From assembly GCA_023393115.1 (NCBI GenBank), contig JAEWMS010000080.1, positions 1 to 22,929 of the forward strand: a stretch of DNA of 22,929 nucleotides, read 5' to 3'. A program made the position numbers and the translations under genes. Within the stretch, counting starts at the first letter, position 1; the number at the start of each line of letters is the position of its first letter. Of this stretch, positions 1 through 7,408 are shown one piece after another. The notes under the pieces are model-generated. The model searched no databases and was not told where the DNA came from. It worked only from the letters and a program-made list of their open reading frames with translations. This stretch comes from Bacillota bacterium. Lineage in GTDB: Bacteria > Bacillota > Clostridia > Acetivibrionales > DSM-1351.

Positions 1-424
1 AAATATTGAATAGTATTATCCGGTAGTTATATCGCTTATATTTTAGGTTAAATAAGGATTTGCGGACGAAATAGAAAAAGATGGGCCTTAAATGCATATG
101 AGACAGATAAGATGCATAAATTCATTACACCGGTTTTACTCATATTCCAAGAATCTCTTTTAATTTCTTTGTATAAAACCGGGTAACAAGTATCTGTACA
201 TTTGATTGTACAAGTTTTTTGACAAAGTTGAATTAACCCATTAAGCTATCTTCTCTATATAGTCCGAATTATTTAGAAGACTCTTATGGCATCTGAAAAA
301 TCTTTCCATCAGGAAGTTGATGATAGAATGCTCAAGAAATATTTTGTTTTTTCAATATGATAATAGCGATAAATGGTGGGAGTGAAGAACCCTTGATTTT
401 CAATGGTTTCCAGATAAATGTCGA
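1..424. other. Non-coding, AT-rich stretch
   Basis: I see no convincing reading frame, ribosome binding site followed by an open frame, or structured RNA in this stretch. Short AT-rich segments and scattered stops in all frames suggest intergenic or decayed DNA next to the tRNA genes. A TTGACA hexamer occurs near 217-222 on the plus strand, but it has no good -10 partner at the right spacing. Confidence 0.5.
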
Positions 425-442
425 GGAGAAGCGAGGATTCAA
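425..442 (-). pseudogene. Relic of a tRNA-Ser 3' end (direct repeat)
   Basis: Positions 425-440 match 550-565, the T-arm and acceptor 3' strand of the tRNA-Ser(GCU) gene, at 15 of 16 bases in the same orientation. The rest of a tRNA cannot be folded here, so this is a fragment. It could be a decayed duplicate tRNA, or the leftover att-type repeat of an element that once integrated at the tRNA 3' end. A T-loop-like sequence on the plus strand at 480-489 lies nearby but has no pairing stem. Confidence 0.4.
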
Positions 443-508
443 GAATGCTCAAAGCATGCTTATGACGTCGCCCTTACGAGTTCGAATCCTTATTCTTTTT
501 TATATGGC

Positions 509-542
509 AAAAAGCCTTTAGACTATTATCTAAAGGCTTTTT
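509..542 (-). terminator. Intrinsic terminator after the tRNA-Ser pair
   Basis: A 14-bp perfect stem (509-522 with 529-542) has a 6-base loop and A/T tracts at both ends, so it can work in both directions. On the minus strand it lies just past the 3' end of tRNA-Ser(GCU) and reads into a run of T, which fits termination of the two-tRNA transcript. Confidence 0.8.
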
Positions 543-545
543 ACC

Positions 546-637
546 TGGCGGAGAAGCGGGGATTCGAACCCCGGCTAGGATTACTCCTACTAACGGTTTA
601 GCAAACCGTCCCCTTCGACCTGCTTGGGTACTTCTCC
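546..637 (-). tRNA. tRNA-Ser (anticodon GCU)
   Basis: The minus strand folds as a class II tRNA: acceptor GGAGAAG pairs with CTTCTCC, the anticodon stem ACGGT/ACCGT encloses loop TTGCTAA (anticodon GCT, reading AGC/AGU serine codons), a long variable arm follows, and the T-arm is GGGG-TTCGAAT-CCCC. Discriminator G and CCA are encoded in the DNA (546-548). It is the second gene of a tRNA-Ser pair and is followed by an intrinsic terminator. Confidence 0.97.
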
Positions 638-643
638 ATTTAT

Positions 644-674
644 TATAAGCTGACTCTTAGTGAGTCAGCTTATA
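644..674 (-). other. Hairpin in the spacer between the two tRNA-Ser genes
   Basis: A perfect 13-bp inverted repeat (644-656 with 662-674, loop 657-661) fills most of the 43-bp spacer. No T-run follows it in the minus direction, so it is not a standard terminator. It may separate the two tRNA precursors and guide or protect processing. Confidence 0.6.
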
Positions 675-680
675 TTCATT

Positions 681-771
681 TGGCGGAGAGAGTGAGATTC
701 GAACTCACGGTAGGCTCACACCTACGCCGGTTTTCAAGACCGGTGCCTTAAACCAACTCGACCATCTCTCC
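681..771 (-). tRNA. tRNA-Ser (anticodon UGA)
   Basis: The minus strand folds as a class II tRNA: acceptor GGAGAGA pairs with TCTCTCC, the anticodon stem CCGGT/ACCGG encloses CTTGAAA (anticodon TGA, reading UCN serine codons), with a long variable arm and T-loop TTCGAAT. The CCA end is encoded (681-683). It is the promoter-proximal gene of the tRNA-Ser pair. tRNA-Ser genes lie near parB in other clostridial origin regions, from memory. Confidence 0.97.
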
Positions 772-801
772 AAGTAAGCTATCGCGTCAGCGACGAACTT
801 A

Positions 802-830
802 ATTTTACAATGAATCTGACCATTTGTCAA
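802..830 (-). promoter_or_regulatory. Sigma-A promoter of the tRNA-Ser pair
   Basis: On the minus strand a perfect -35 TTGACA (825-830) is followed, after 17 bp, by -10 TAAAAT (802-807). Transcription would start about 25 bases before the tRNA-Ser(UGA) 5' end. Position, spacing and strength fit a stable-RNA promoter. Confidence 0.8.
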
Positions 831-907
831 CACCTTAATTACTAAAACTATATAAAAACCAAAGTGCAATTACTGCCAATTTTCATTTCTATTGTATTTA
901 TCCTTTT

Positions 908-1672
908 TTATCCTGTTACTTTCTTGTTTAAAGACTTCATATCCTTAGTAAACGAACTTTCAGGGCAATTCTTTGAAAATTCGGCAAATGTCTTTTTTAC
1001 ACCTTCAAAATCGGATGTTTTGTAATAAGCATTAGCCATATAGTAGTATGCATCGTCAACATAATATTCATTCTTATTCGAGAAATCTATAGCTCTGGTA
1101 AAACTTAATATAGCTTGAGTATAGTCCTTCTTCTTGTAACTTTTATATCCATCCCTGTATAATTCTAATGAAGCCTCTTCAAAGCTTTTCTCCGAAAGCT
1201 CCCTATACAGCTGCATAGCCTTAGTACTAAGATATGTTGTATTAATATTGTATTTTAGTATTACTGCACAGCTTATATAATCACCTTTAATATAATCTGA
1301 CTGAGCTTTTAGTAATAAATCTGCCGCACCGCTTGTATTACTATATTTTGCTTCAAGATCACTGCTTCTTTCACCTTCATCAGCCAACTGCTTTTCGGCT
1401 TCAATCAGTTTGTTTTTAAGTGCATCTATCTCTTCTTTAAGTCTTTTATTCTCCTTAACAGCACTATTGAAATCAGTTACTGCATTTATTTTTGCTTTTT
1501 CCTGGGAGGATAATTTATTTTGGTACTCACTAATATTATTTTGAAACTTAACCTGACTGTACGCTGTTAACAATAACACGATGAAAGCCCCTGTAAACAA
1601 AATCAATGCATACATCCATATCTGCTTTTTCTCGTTTTTACTTTCCTTATTATTTGTAAATTTAAGGTTCAT
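908..1672 (-). CDS. Membrane-anchored coiled-coil / TPR-like protein, function unknown
   Basis: This 254-residue protein has a short lysine-rich N-terminus, one hydrophobic segment (about residues 19-40) and then a charged, Leu/Lys/Glu-rich coiled coil (about 45-105). The C-terminal half is alpha-helical and resembles tetratricopeptide repeats, clearest around 175-240 (YKKKDYTQAILSFTRAIDFS, then YYMANAYYKTSDFEGVKKTF). The pattern suggests an inner-membrane protein whose helical-repeat domain binds partners; the side of the membrane is not proven. A GGAGG lies 7-9 bases before the ATG. It starts 39 bp after the DUF4446 gene on the same strand and is probably co-transcribed with it, downstream of parB. 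I do not recognise a named family, so no function is assigned. Confidence 0.75.
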   Translation of the reverse strand: MNLKFTNNKESKNEKKQIWMYALILFTGAFIVLLLTAYSQVKFQNNISEYQNKLSSQEKAKINAVTDFNSAVKENKRLKEEIDALKNKLIEAEKQLADEGERSSDLEAKYSNTSGAADLLLKAQSDYIKGDYISCAVILKYNINTTYLSTKAMQLYRELSEKSFEEASLELYRDGYKSYKKKDYTQAILSFTRAIDFSNKNEYYVDDAYYYMANAYYKTSDFEGVKKTFAEFSKNCPESSFTKDMKSLNKKVTG

Positions 1673-1711
1673 TATTAATGCCTCCGTATGCCTTACAGCA
1701 TCAAATATAAA

Positions 1712-2245
1712 CTACATCTGAGTTGTATAGTTTCTTTCTATGCTTGTCTTTCTCGCTATATCAATTGCCTGTATTTCTTCAGCAGATAAAGTATACTTTG
1801 ATTTACCTGAGGAAACCGGTTTTGCATAAGTGGAAGAACTATCCCTGGCGTATATTCCGCTGATCACTATACCGGAATCATTGTTATCCAACATTGCAAT
1901 TGAAAAGCTTAAATCACTTCCAACATTATCAAATGCATTAAATCTGACTATTCCAACCTTCTGAACACATTGTATCAATTTTCTCTCTATTTCATTCATT
2001 TTTAATTCAATATCTCTGTTTTTTGAATTTACGTTATTAACACTGTCCAGACAGGTCTCCAAAAGTTCTTCCATATTTCTATCACTTAAACCATTCATAA
2101 ATCTTTTATACTTTGTTCTTACCCTGTTAGTTTTCTTTATGTTTGCAATGAGTAAAAAGCAATTAATTATTATTATGAAAAATGCTATAGCAAACAAGAC
2201 TAAAATCTCAAATTGTAAATTTAATATATTATTTATAAAGTCCAT
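1712..2245 (-). CDS. DUF4446 family membrane protein
   Basis: This 177-residue protein has one N-terminal membrane segment (about residues 10-34), a helical region, and a conserved C-terminal domain with KVGIVRFNAFDNVGSDLSFSIAMLD followed by a GIVISGIYARDSS-TYAKPV stretch and a serine/lysine segment. I recognise this as DUF4446, a clostridial family with no known function. The ATG at 2245 is chosen because GGAGG lies 5 bases upstream; a longer frame to 2305 has no such site. It sits 204 bp behind parB, an adjacency I recall from other clostridial origin regions, which hints at a role linked to chromosome segregation or the envelope. That link is inference. The 204-bp gap holds a 14-bp palindrome (2331-2344) but no clear terminator. 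Confidence 0.8.
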   Translation of the reverse strand: MDFINNILNLQFEILVLFAIAFFIIIINCFLLIANIKKTNRVRTKYKRFMNGLSDRNMEELLETCLDSVNNVNSKNRDIELKMNEIERKLIQCVQKVGIVRFNAFDNVGSDLSFSIAMLDNNDSGIVISGIYARDSSSTYAKPVSSGKSKYTLSAEEIQAIDIARKTSIERNYTTQM

Positions 2246-2449
2246 ACTAACCTCCATGACTTCACGCATAGCGCGTACACAAATAGAAATGAAAAGACAT
2301 AGCAATTATTAAGTTATTTAACCATTTTTTAAGCCATATGGCTTTATTTGTCCAAAATTTAATTTTTAAGGTACTCTTTCTTCTGAAATAGTAATCATCT
2401 TGACACCACTAAAAAAACTCGTCAAAATCGATTTTAAAAGGTCGTTATT

Positions 2450-3292
2450 TTACCGGGTTTTGTAAAAAAATTCTAATAATCTATCAAGTTCATCATTTGA
2501 ATAGTATTCTATTGTTATTTTTCCTCTATTATTATTTGCTTGTAACTTAACTTTTGTACCTAGAATATTTTTTAGTTTATCTTCAACGATTTTAAAATCG
2601 GGATTATCTATATCCTTTTTCTTAACAGTCTTATTTTGAAATAATTTCTTTATATAAGATTCAGTTTCTCTTACGCTTAATTTATTTTCAATAATGTACT
2701 CAGCTGCTTTTAATTGAACCTCCGGTTCTTGTATTATAACCAGTGTCCTGGCATGTCCACTGGATAAGTCACCACTTACAACATACTTTTTAACTTCATC
2801 GGAAAGACCAAGAAGTCTCAGTGAATTTGCAATAGCAGGTCTGCTTCTTCCAATGGTCTCTGCAATTTGCTCCTGAGTCATATCAAACTCGTTCATTAAG
2901 TGAAGAAAAGCATCTGCTTCTTCAATAGGATTTAAATCTTCTCTCTGAAGGTTTTCAATTAATGCAACCTCCATGACTTGTTTGTTTGTAAATTCCTTTA
3001 CTAAAACAGGCACTTTACTTAAGCCTGCCAGTTTAGCAGCTCTCCATCTTCTTTCACCTGCTATTATTGTATATCTGCTATCATCTTTCCGTACTATAAT
3101 TGGCTGTATTATTCCGTGCTGCTTAATTGACTCCGAAAGCTGAACAAGTTTTTCATCATCGAAATGCTTTCGAGGTTGTCCTGCATTAGGCTCAATTTCA
3201 TTAATTCTAAGTTCAACTACCCCTGAATCATCCTCAGTAGCCTCATTTGATATTAGCGCCCCGAGTCCTTTTCCCAAACCCTTCTTTACCAT
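2450..3292 (-). CDS. parB: Chromosome partitioning protein ParB (Spo0J)
   Basis: ParB is the CTP-dependent DNA clamp that loads at parS, spreads along origin DNA, recruits SMC and stimulates ParA. At 280 residues it is of normal length. The N-terminus MVKKGLGKGLGALIS is the lysine-rich ParA-stimulating tail. The CTPase motifs GERRWR (79-84) and ENLQRE (113-118) are intact, followed by a helix-turn-helix (about 139-160) and a C-terminal dimerisation domain. Arg151 and Gly179 (GRSRPAIAN, SSGHAR) are the ParB-type residues, unlike the Gln and Arg of the Noc-like paralogue at 18810. The ATG is 4 bp after the parA stop, and its ribosome site (GAGGTGG) lies inside the last parA codons, so the two are translationally coupled. 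Perfect parS sites lie at 4178 and 4737. Confidence 0.96.
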   Translation of the reverse strand: MVKKGLGKGLGALISNEATEDDSGVVELRINEIEPNAGQPRKHFDDEKLVQLSESIKQHGIIQPIIVRKDDSRYTIIAGERRWRAAKLAGLSKVPVLVKEFTNKQVMEVALIENLQREDLNPIEEADAFLHLMNEFDMTQEQIAETIGRSRPAIANSLRLLGLSDEVKKYVVSGDLSSGHARTLVIIQEPEVQLKAAEYIIENKLSVRETESYIKKLFQNKTVKKKDIDNPDFKIVEDKLKNILGTKVKLQANNNRGKITIEYYSNDELDRLLEFFYKTR

Positions 3293-3296
3293 TTAT

Positions 3297-4070
3297 TTAT
3301 ACCACCTCTTCAGAATACTCTATTACTTCTTCTGCCAATTCAATGTAACATTCAGCACCTTTTGATTTTGCATCATATAAAATTATAGGCAAACCAAAAC
3401 TTGGCGCCTCGCTAAGTCTCACGTTCCTTGGTATAACAGTTCTGTAAACTTTATTCCTAAAATATTTTTTGACTTCTTCAACTACTTGAATTGATAGATT
3501 AGTTCTGGCATCAAACATAGTCAATACAACACCTTCAACATCCAATTCGGGATTAAGATGCTTTTGTACTAACTTAACTGTGTTCATTAACTGACTTAAA
3601 CCTTCCAATGCATAATATTCACACTGAATAGGGACGAGTATCGTATCTGCTGCTGTTAAGGAATTTAACGTGAGAAGTCCTAATGACGGTGGGCAATCAA
3701 TTATTATATAATCATACTCTTTTTTTATGTAATACAGTGCTGCTTTCAATCTGTTTTCTCTCGATATAACAGACACAAGCTCAACTTCAGCACCTGCAAG
3801 TTGTATATTCGAAGGACACAACATTAGGTTATCAATGCAGGTTTTAATTAAAGTATTTTCTATTGCTTCGTCATTAATAATAACATCATATACAGATTGC
3901 TTGATTGTTTTTTTATCTACACCAAGGCCACTTGTTGTATTCCCCTGGGGATCTATATCAATAACTAAAACTTTTTTGCCTTTATAAGCAAGGCATGCAC
4001 TTAAGTTTACTGCAGTAGTCGTTTTTCCAACGCCACCTTTTTGGTTAGCAATGGCTATAATCTTTGCCAA
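3297..4070 (-). CDS. parA: Chromosome partitioning ATPase ParA (Soj)
   Basis: ParA is the Walker-type ATPase that forms DNA-bound dimers on the nucleoid, moves ParB-parS complexes and, in Bacillus, controls DnaA. The 257-residue protein has the deviant Walker A KGGVGKTT (11-18), the switch I region DIDPQGNTT (about 38-46) and Walker B IIIDCPPSLG. It lacks the extra N-terminal DNA-binding domain of plasmid type Ia ParA, as expected for chromosomal Soj. The start is TTG, encoded at 4070-4068 and preceded by AAGGAG about 10 bases upstream; no better start is present. It leads the parA-parB pair. Its probable promoter overlaps or adjoins the extended parS palindrome, which suggests control by ParB binding. 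Confidence 0.95.
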   Translation of the reverse strand: MAKIIAIANQKGGVGKTTTAVNLSACLAYKGKKVLVIDIDPQGNTTSGLGVDKKTIKQSVYDVIINDEAIENTLIKTCIDNLMLCPSNIQLAGAEVELVSVISRENRLKAALYYIKKEYDYIIIDCPPSLGLLTLNSLTAADTILVPIQCEYYALEGLSQLMNTVKLVQKHLNPELDVEGVVLTMFDARTNLSIQVVEEVKKYFRNKVYRTVIPRNVRLSEAPSFGLPIILYDAKSKGAECYIELAEEVIEYSEEVV

Positions 4071-4126
4071 GAAACTCTCACTCCTTATTGAGTAACCTAA
4101 TTCTACTCATCAATCTCCATTTGAAA

Positions 4127-4155
4127 ATTATATCATAGGGGAAATAATTATACAA
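4127..4155 (-). promoter_or_regulatory. Probable parA promoter
   Basis: On the minus strand a perfect -10 TATAAT (4127-4132) follows a weak -35 TTGTAT (4150-4155) at 17 bp. A second TATAAT occurs at 4147-4152, and its -35 would fall inside the palindrome arm at 4170-4175. In either reading the promoter is within about 15 bp of parS, so a ParB clamp loaded there could affect parA transcription. Confidence 0.5.
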
Positions 4156-4167
4156 AGAATTTAATCC

Positions 4168-4203
4168 AATTGTAAAATGTTTCACGTGAAACATTTTACA
4201 ATT
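4168..4203. promoter_or_regulatory. parS: parS site within a 36-bp perfect palindrome
   Basis: The core TGTTTCACGTGAAACA (4178-4193) matches the bacterial parS consensus exactly. The symmetry continues 10 bp further on each side without a mismatch (4168-4203), well beyond what ParB needs. It lies about 100 bp before the parA start codon. It should serve as a ParB loading site and may also regulate parA. Confidence 0.95.
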
Positions 4204-4736
4204 ACATAAAAAAACTTGCTAAACTCATTTAAATCTTTTAATTAGTACGCTAAAATCAATCAAGGCTGTTCCTACTATAATATATTAACTAAACTAATAC
4301 TACTATTCCTATTTTGTAATACTTATAAAATTTTTTTGAGTACTTATTTTAATACTCATTTTTACATATTAAATCCAATTAAGAATAATTTTTCGGTTTA
4401 TATCAATAATAACAATCATAATAATATAGTAAAAATAAGAACATATAAAATGAGTATTTGTCGACTAATTGCATAGAAGAGAATCATTGATTTTTCATAG
4501 GTAAAGACCCTTCTAATAAATATATGAGCTGTAATAAATAAAACAATAAGATAAATGATATTTTTATCCAACTTCTATAAAAATTATAAGCAATTTGATA
4601 TTTAATTAAGTTTTTACTATTTGATTTCAAGTAACTTTCCATATTAAACACTAACTATACATATCCATATACAATTATATATCAAAAGAGTAATCATATA
4701 TATACTAATAAGGAAAATAAACTAAAGTTTTAAATA
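4204..4736. other. AT-rich gene-free spacer between two parS sites
   Basis: About 530 bp of very AT-rich DNA contains no supported reading frame and no RNA gene. Weak dyads are present: TGAGTA/TACTCA at about 4339-4360, and a partly matching inverted copy near 4450. Short T-runs occur on both strands. The spacer separates the two parS sites and is a likely breakpoint region of the origin-centred inversion described in the findings. Confidence 0.6.
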
Positions 4737-4752
4737 TGTTTCACGTGAAACA
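4737..4752. promoter_or_regulatory. parS: parS site 2
   Basis: TGTTTCACGTGAAACA, an exact parS consensus, with symmetry that stops at the 16-bp core. It lies 559 bp from the first parS, between parA and gyrB, and is a ParB loading site. Confidence 0.95.
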
Positions 4753-5001
4753 CTGAGGTTACAACACCACATTTTGCAGGAAGGAGTAATGTATACGCCT
4801 CAAACGGAATCTCTAGTTTATTACGTCGCCAACATGTTTGTCCTACTTTGTCGGGACTACTGATAAAGTTTACGATTACATAAACCAACGGGTTTAAAGA
4901 AAGTATAAACATTTCAATTAAAGTGATTAAGCGCATAGCTAATGTCTATGTGAACTTTGACGACTTCAGTCTTAGAATTCTATATACCCTACAAGTAAAT
5001 A

Positions 5002-5034
5002 AAGAGCCAATCACAAATTAAGTGGTTGGCCCTT
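5002..5034 (-). terminator. Probable terminator of the dnaA-gyrB side
   Basis: The inverted repeat pairs 5006-5014 with 5022-5030 (one G-T pair), extended by outer pairs at 5002-5004 / 5032-5034. In the minus direction it is followed by a T-rich tract (TTTATTTACTTG). It begins about 30 bp after the gyrB stop codon. Confidence 0.65.
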
Positions 5035-5064
5035 CGAAAAATTTATAACAAATAAAATAGCTAA

Positions 5065-6993
5065 TTAGAAATCAAGGTTGGTAACATCCTTTGCATGTAA
5101 ATGGATGTATTCCTTTCGAGGTTCAACTTTGTCTCCCATAAAAGTACTGAATACTTCGTCAGCCGTAATAGCATCCTCAAGTTCCACCTTCATTATTGCT
5201 CTTGTTTCAGGATTCATTGTTGTTTCCCACAACTGGTCGGGATTCATTTCTCCAAGACCTTTAAATCTTTGAATATTTACGTTAGGATCGTCCTTTCTCC
5301 AACCTTTTTCTTTGAATATCTTCTCAACCTGCCTGTCATCATAGGCATAATATTCTTCTTTTCCTTTATAAACTTTGAAAAGTGGAGGCATAGCTATATA
5401 AACATGTCCCTGTTCTACCAGAGGTCTCATATATCTAAAGAAAAATGTCAATAAAAGCATTCTGATATGAGATCCGTCAACATCAGCATCGGCCATAATT
5501 ATAACTTTATCATATCTCAATTTACTAGTATCGAAGTCGTCACCAATACCGGCACCTAATGCGATTATTACCGGGGACAATTTCTCATTATCAAACACTT
5601 TATCAATTCTGGATTTTTCAACATTAAGCATTTTACCCCAAAGAGGAAGTATTGCTTGTATTCTTCTGTCTCTCCCCTGTTTTGCAGATCCTCCCGCAGA
5701 GTCTCCCTCAACAATAAATATCTCTGTAACAGATGGATCTTTTTCTGAGCAGTCTGCAAGTTTTCCAGGCAAAGTACTTGTATCCAACGCACTTTTTCTT
5801 CTTGTTAACTCTCTTGCTTTTCTTGCTGCTTCTCTTGCTCTTGCAGCAGTTAAACATTTTTCCAAAATAATCTTTCCGACAGAAGGGTTCTCTTCAAGAA
5901 AACTGGATAGTTTATCAGATAAAACATTTTCTACAAGTGTACGAATCTCACTATTTCCGAGCTTCGTCTTTGTCTGTCCTTCAAACTGAGGTTCCGGAAG
6001 TTTAATGCTTATAACTGCTGTTAAGCCTTCTCTTACGTCCTCACCTGAAAGATTCTTGTCACTTTCCTTTAAAAAATTATACTTACGCGCATAATCGTTA
6101 AATACCTTTGTAATGGCAGTTCTAAAACCGGTTAAATGGGTACCGCCTTCAGTAGTTGCTATATTGTTTGCGTAACTGAACACATTTTCGTTGTATCCGT
6201 CATTATACTGCATAGCTATTTCTACTATGTTTGCATCCTTAATACCTTCAACAAATATAACACTATCATGAATAGTATCTTTTGTCTTATTGAGATACTC
6301 AACGAAAGAAATAATTCCGCCTTCATAGTGAAGATTTTTTACAATTGGTTCTTCAGGTCTATCATCAATAAGCATAATTTTTATGCCTCTATTTAAGAAA
6401 GCCATTTCTCTATACCTTGTAATCATGGTATCAAATTCAAAAACAATATCTTCGAATATTTCCGGATCAGGCTTAAATGTAGACTTTGTACCATGCTCAT
6501 CAGTTTCACCAATTATTTCAACGGGCGTAATAGGTGCCCCTCTTGAATATTTCTGTCTGAAAATATGACCTTCTCTTTTTACTTCAACCTCCATACTTTC
6601 GGACAACGCATTAACAACAGATGCACCAACACCATGCAATCCGCCTGAAACGCTGTATGCGCCGCTTCCGAACTTTCCACCGGCATGAAGTATAGTATGT
6701 ACAACTTCCAGAGTAGAAATTCCCATCTTTGGATGAGCACCAACAGGTATACCTGTTCCATTATCAGTAACAGTAACCGAATTATCCTTATGAACAACAA
6801 CTTTTATTTCATCACAACGTCCAGCTAAAGCTTCATCTACGCTGTTTGCAACTATCTCATATACTAAATGATGTAAGCCTCTTAAAGATGTGCTTCCAAT
6901 ATACATTCCAGGTCTTTTTCTTACAGCCTCAAGACCTTCTAATACTTGAATCTGACTCTCATCATATGAATTCACATTACTATTTTCACTCAT
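5065..6993 (-). CDS. gyrB: DNA gyrase subunit B
   Basis: GyrB is the ATPase and TOPRIM subunit of gyrase, which introduces negative supercoils with GyrA. The 642-residue length is normal. The GHKL ATPase domain shows the catalytic Glu46 and Asn50, DNGTGIP (77-83) and GGLHGVG (118-124). The TOPRIM domain has EGDSAGG (429-435) and DADVDGSH (502-509), and the C-terminus includes the QRFKGLGEM motif. Two changes stand out: the usual Asp before the Mg-binding Asn is Ala49 (EIVANS), and the basic residue usual in LPLxGK is Trp452. Both lie beside conserved sites rather than on them. The ribosome site (AAGGAAG) is rather far from the ATG. It ends the dnaA-side cluster. gyrA is not downstream but 13 kb away on the other side of oriC. 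Confidence 0.98.
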   Translation of the reverse strand: MSENSNVNSYDESQIQVLEGLEAVRKRPGMYIGSTSLRGLHHLVYEIVANSVDEALAGRCDEIKVVVHKDNSVTVTDNGTGIPVGAHPKMGISTLEVVHTILHAGGKFGSGAYSVSGGLHGVGASVVNALSESMEVEVKREGHIFRQKYSRGAPITPVEIIGETDEHGTKSTFKPDPEIFEDIVFEFDTMITRYREMAFLNRGIKIMLIDDRPEEPIVKNLHYEGGIISFVEYLNKTKDTIHDSVIFVEGIKDANIVEIAMQYNDGYNENVFSYANNIATTEGGTHLTGFRTAITKVFNDYARKYNFLKESDKNLSGEDVREGLTAVISIKLPEPQFEGQTKTKLGNSEIRTLVENVLSDKLSSFLEENPSVGKIILEKCLTAARAREAARKARELTRRKSALDTSTLPGKLADCSEKDPSVTEIFIVEGDSAGGSAKQGRDRRIQAILPLWGKMLNVEKSRIDKVFDNEKLSPVIIALGAGIGDDFDTSKLRYDKVIIMADADVDGSHIRMLLLTFFFRYMRPLVEQGHVYIAMPPLFKVYKGKEEYYAYDDRQVEKIFKEKGWRKDDPNVNIQRFKGLGEMNPDQLWETTMNPETRAIMKVELEDAITADEVFSTFMGDKVEPRKEYIHLHAKDVTNLDF

Positions 6994-7026
6994 AATATTG
7001 TGTTTTTCTTCCTTTCAAAAAGCAAT

Positions 7027-7296
7027 TTATACATTTGAAATTTCTTTAATAAAACTTGATCTCTTTTGAAGAGTAACAGAGGATATGGGCGATAAATATA
7101 TCTTACTTTTTTTATCAGTCTCAGTTATTATAAAGGACTTTGGAAGATCTTCTGAAATACTTTCAATGAAGCCTTCTTCTTCAGCAATCTTTAAAAATTC
7201 CTTAGTATCCTTTGATATTGTTGTAGTATCTATATCCATAATAGCTATAACATTTTTTATTGGAATAACTACGTCTCCACCTATATGCAAAAACAT
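7027..7296 (-). CDS. remB: RemB-like (YaaB, DUF370) regulator
   Basis: This 89-residue protein begins MFLHIGGDVVIPIKNVIAIMD, the typical start of the DUF370/RemB family that lies between recF and gyrB in Bacillota. In Bacillus subtilis the related RemA and RemB activate matrix genes; the job of clostridial members is not settled. A start 6 bp upstream (MEMFL) is possible, but the GGAGG lies only 2 bases before it and 8 bases before the chosen ATG at 7296. It is 33 bp upstream of gyrB on the same strand and probably co-transcribed with recF and gyrB. Confidence 0.85.
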   Translation of the reverse strand: MFLHIGGDVVIPIKNVIAIMDIDTTTISKDTKEFLKIAEEEGFIESISEDLPKSFIITETDKKSKIYLSPISSVTLQKRSSFIKEISNV

Positions 7297-7381
7297 TTCC
7301 ATGTCCTCCCACGAACGCTTACCTTTAATTTTACCTTAATAACAAATTTATTGCAAACTAACATTTGATAATGTATTGTTG

Positions 7382-7408
7382 ATCACTGAAAATGCCATTT
7401 TCAATGAT
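7382..7408 (-). other. Stem-loop just after recF
   Basis: An imperfect stem (7387-7393 with 7397-7403, continued by 7382-7385 with 7405-7408 across one mismatch) overlaps the recF stop codon. No T-run follows on the minus strand, so it is more likely an mRNA 3'-end stabiliser or processing site between recF and remB than a terminator. Confidence 0.35.

Noticed and set aside
431..495. Possible complete tRNA gene on the plus strand ending in TTCGAATCC
   Set aside because: The T-stem does not pair, no acceptor stem can be formed, and only the 16-bp tRNA-Ser-like repeat on the minus strand is convincing.
2246..2305. Upstream N-terminal extension of the DUF4446 gene
   Set aside because: The strong GGAGG is placed for the internal ATG at 2245, and the extra 20 residues do not fit the family start.
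2331..2344. 14-bp palindrome AAGCCATATGGCTT as a parB terminator
   Set aside because: The T-run lies on the wrong side for minus-strand transcription, and the stem has no loop unless the centre opens.
4730..4936. 68-codon minus-strand reading frame between parA and gyrB
   Set aside because: Its end is simply the translation of the parS palindrome, no clear ribosome binding site is present, and the protein shows no recognisable domain.
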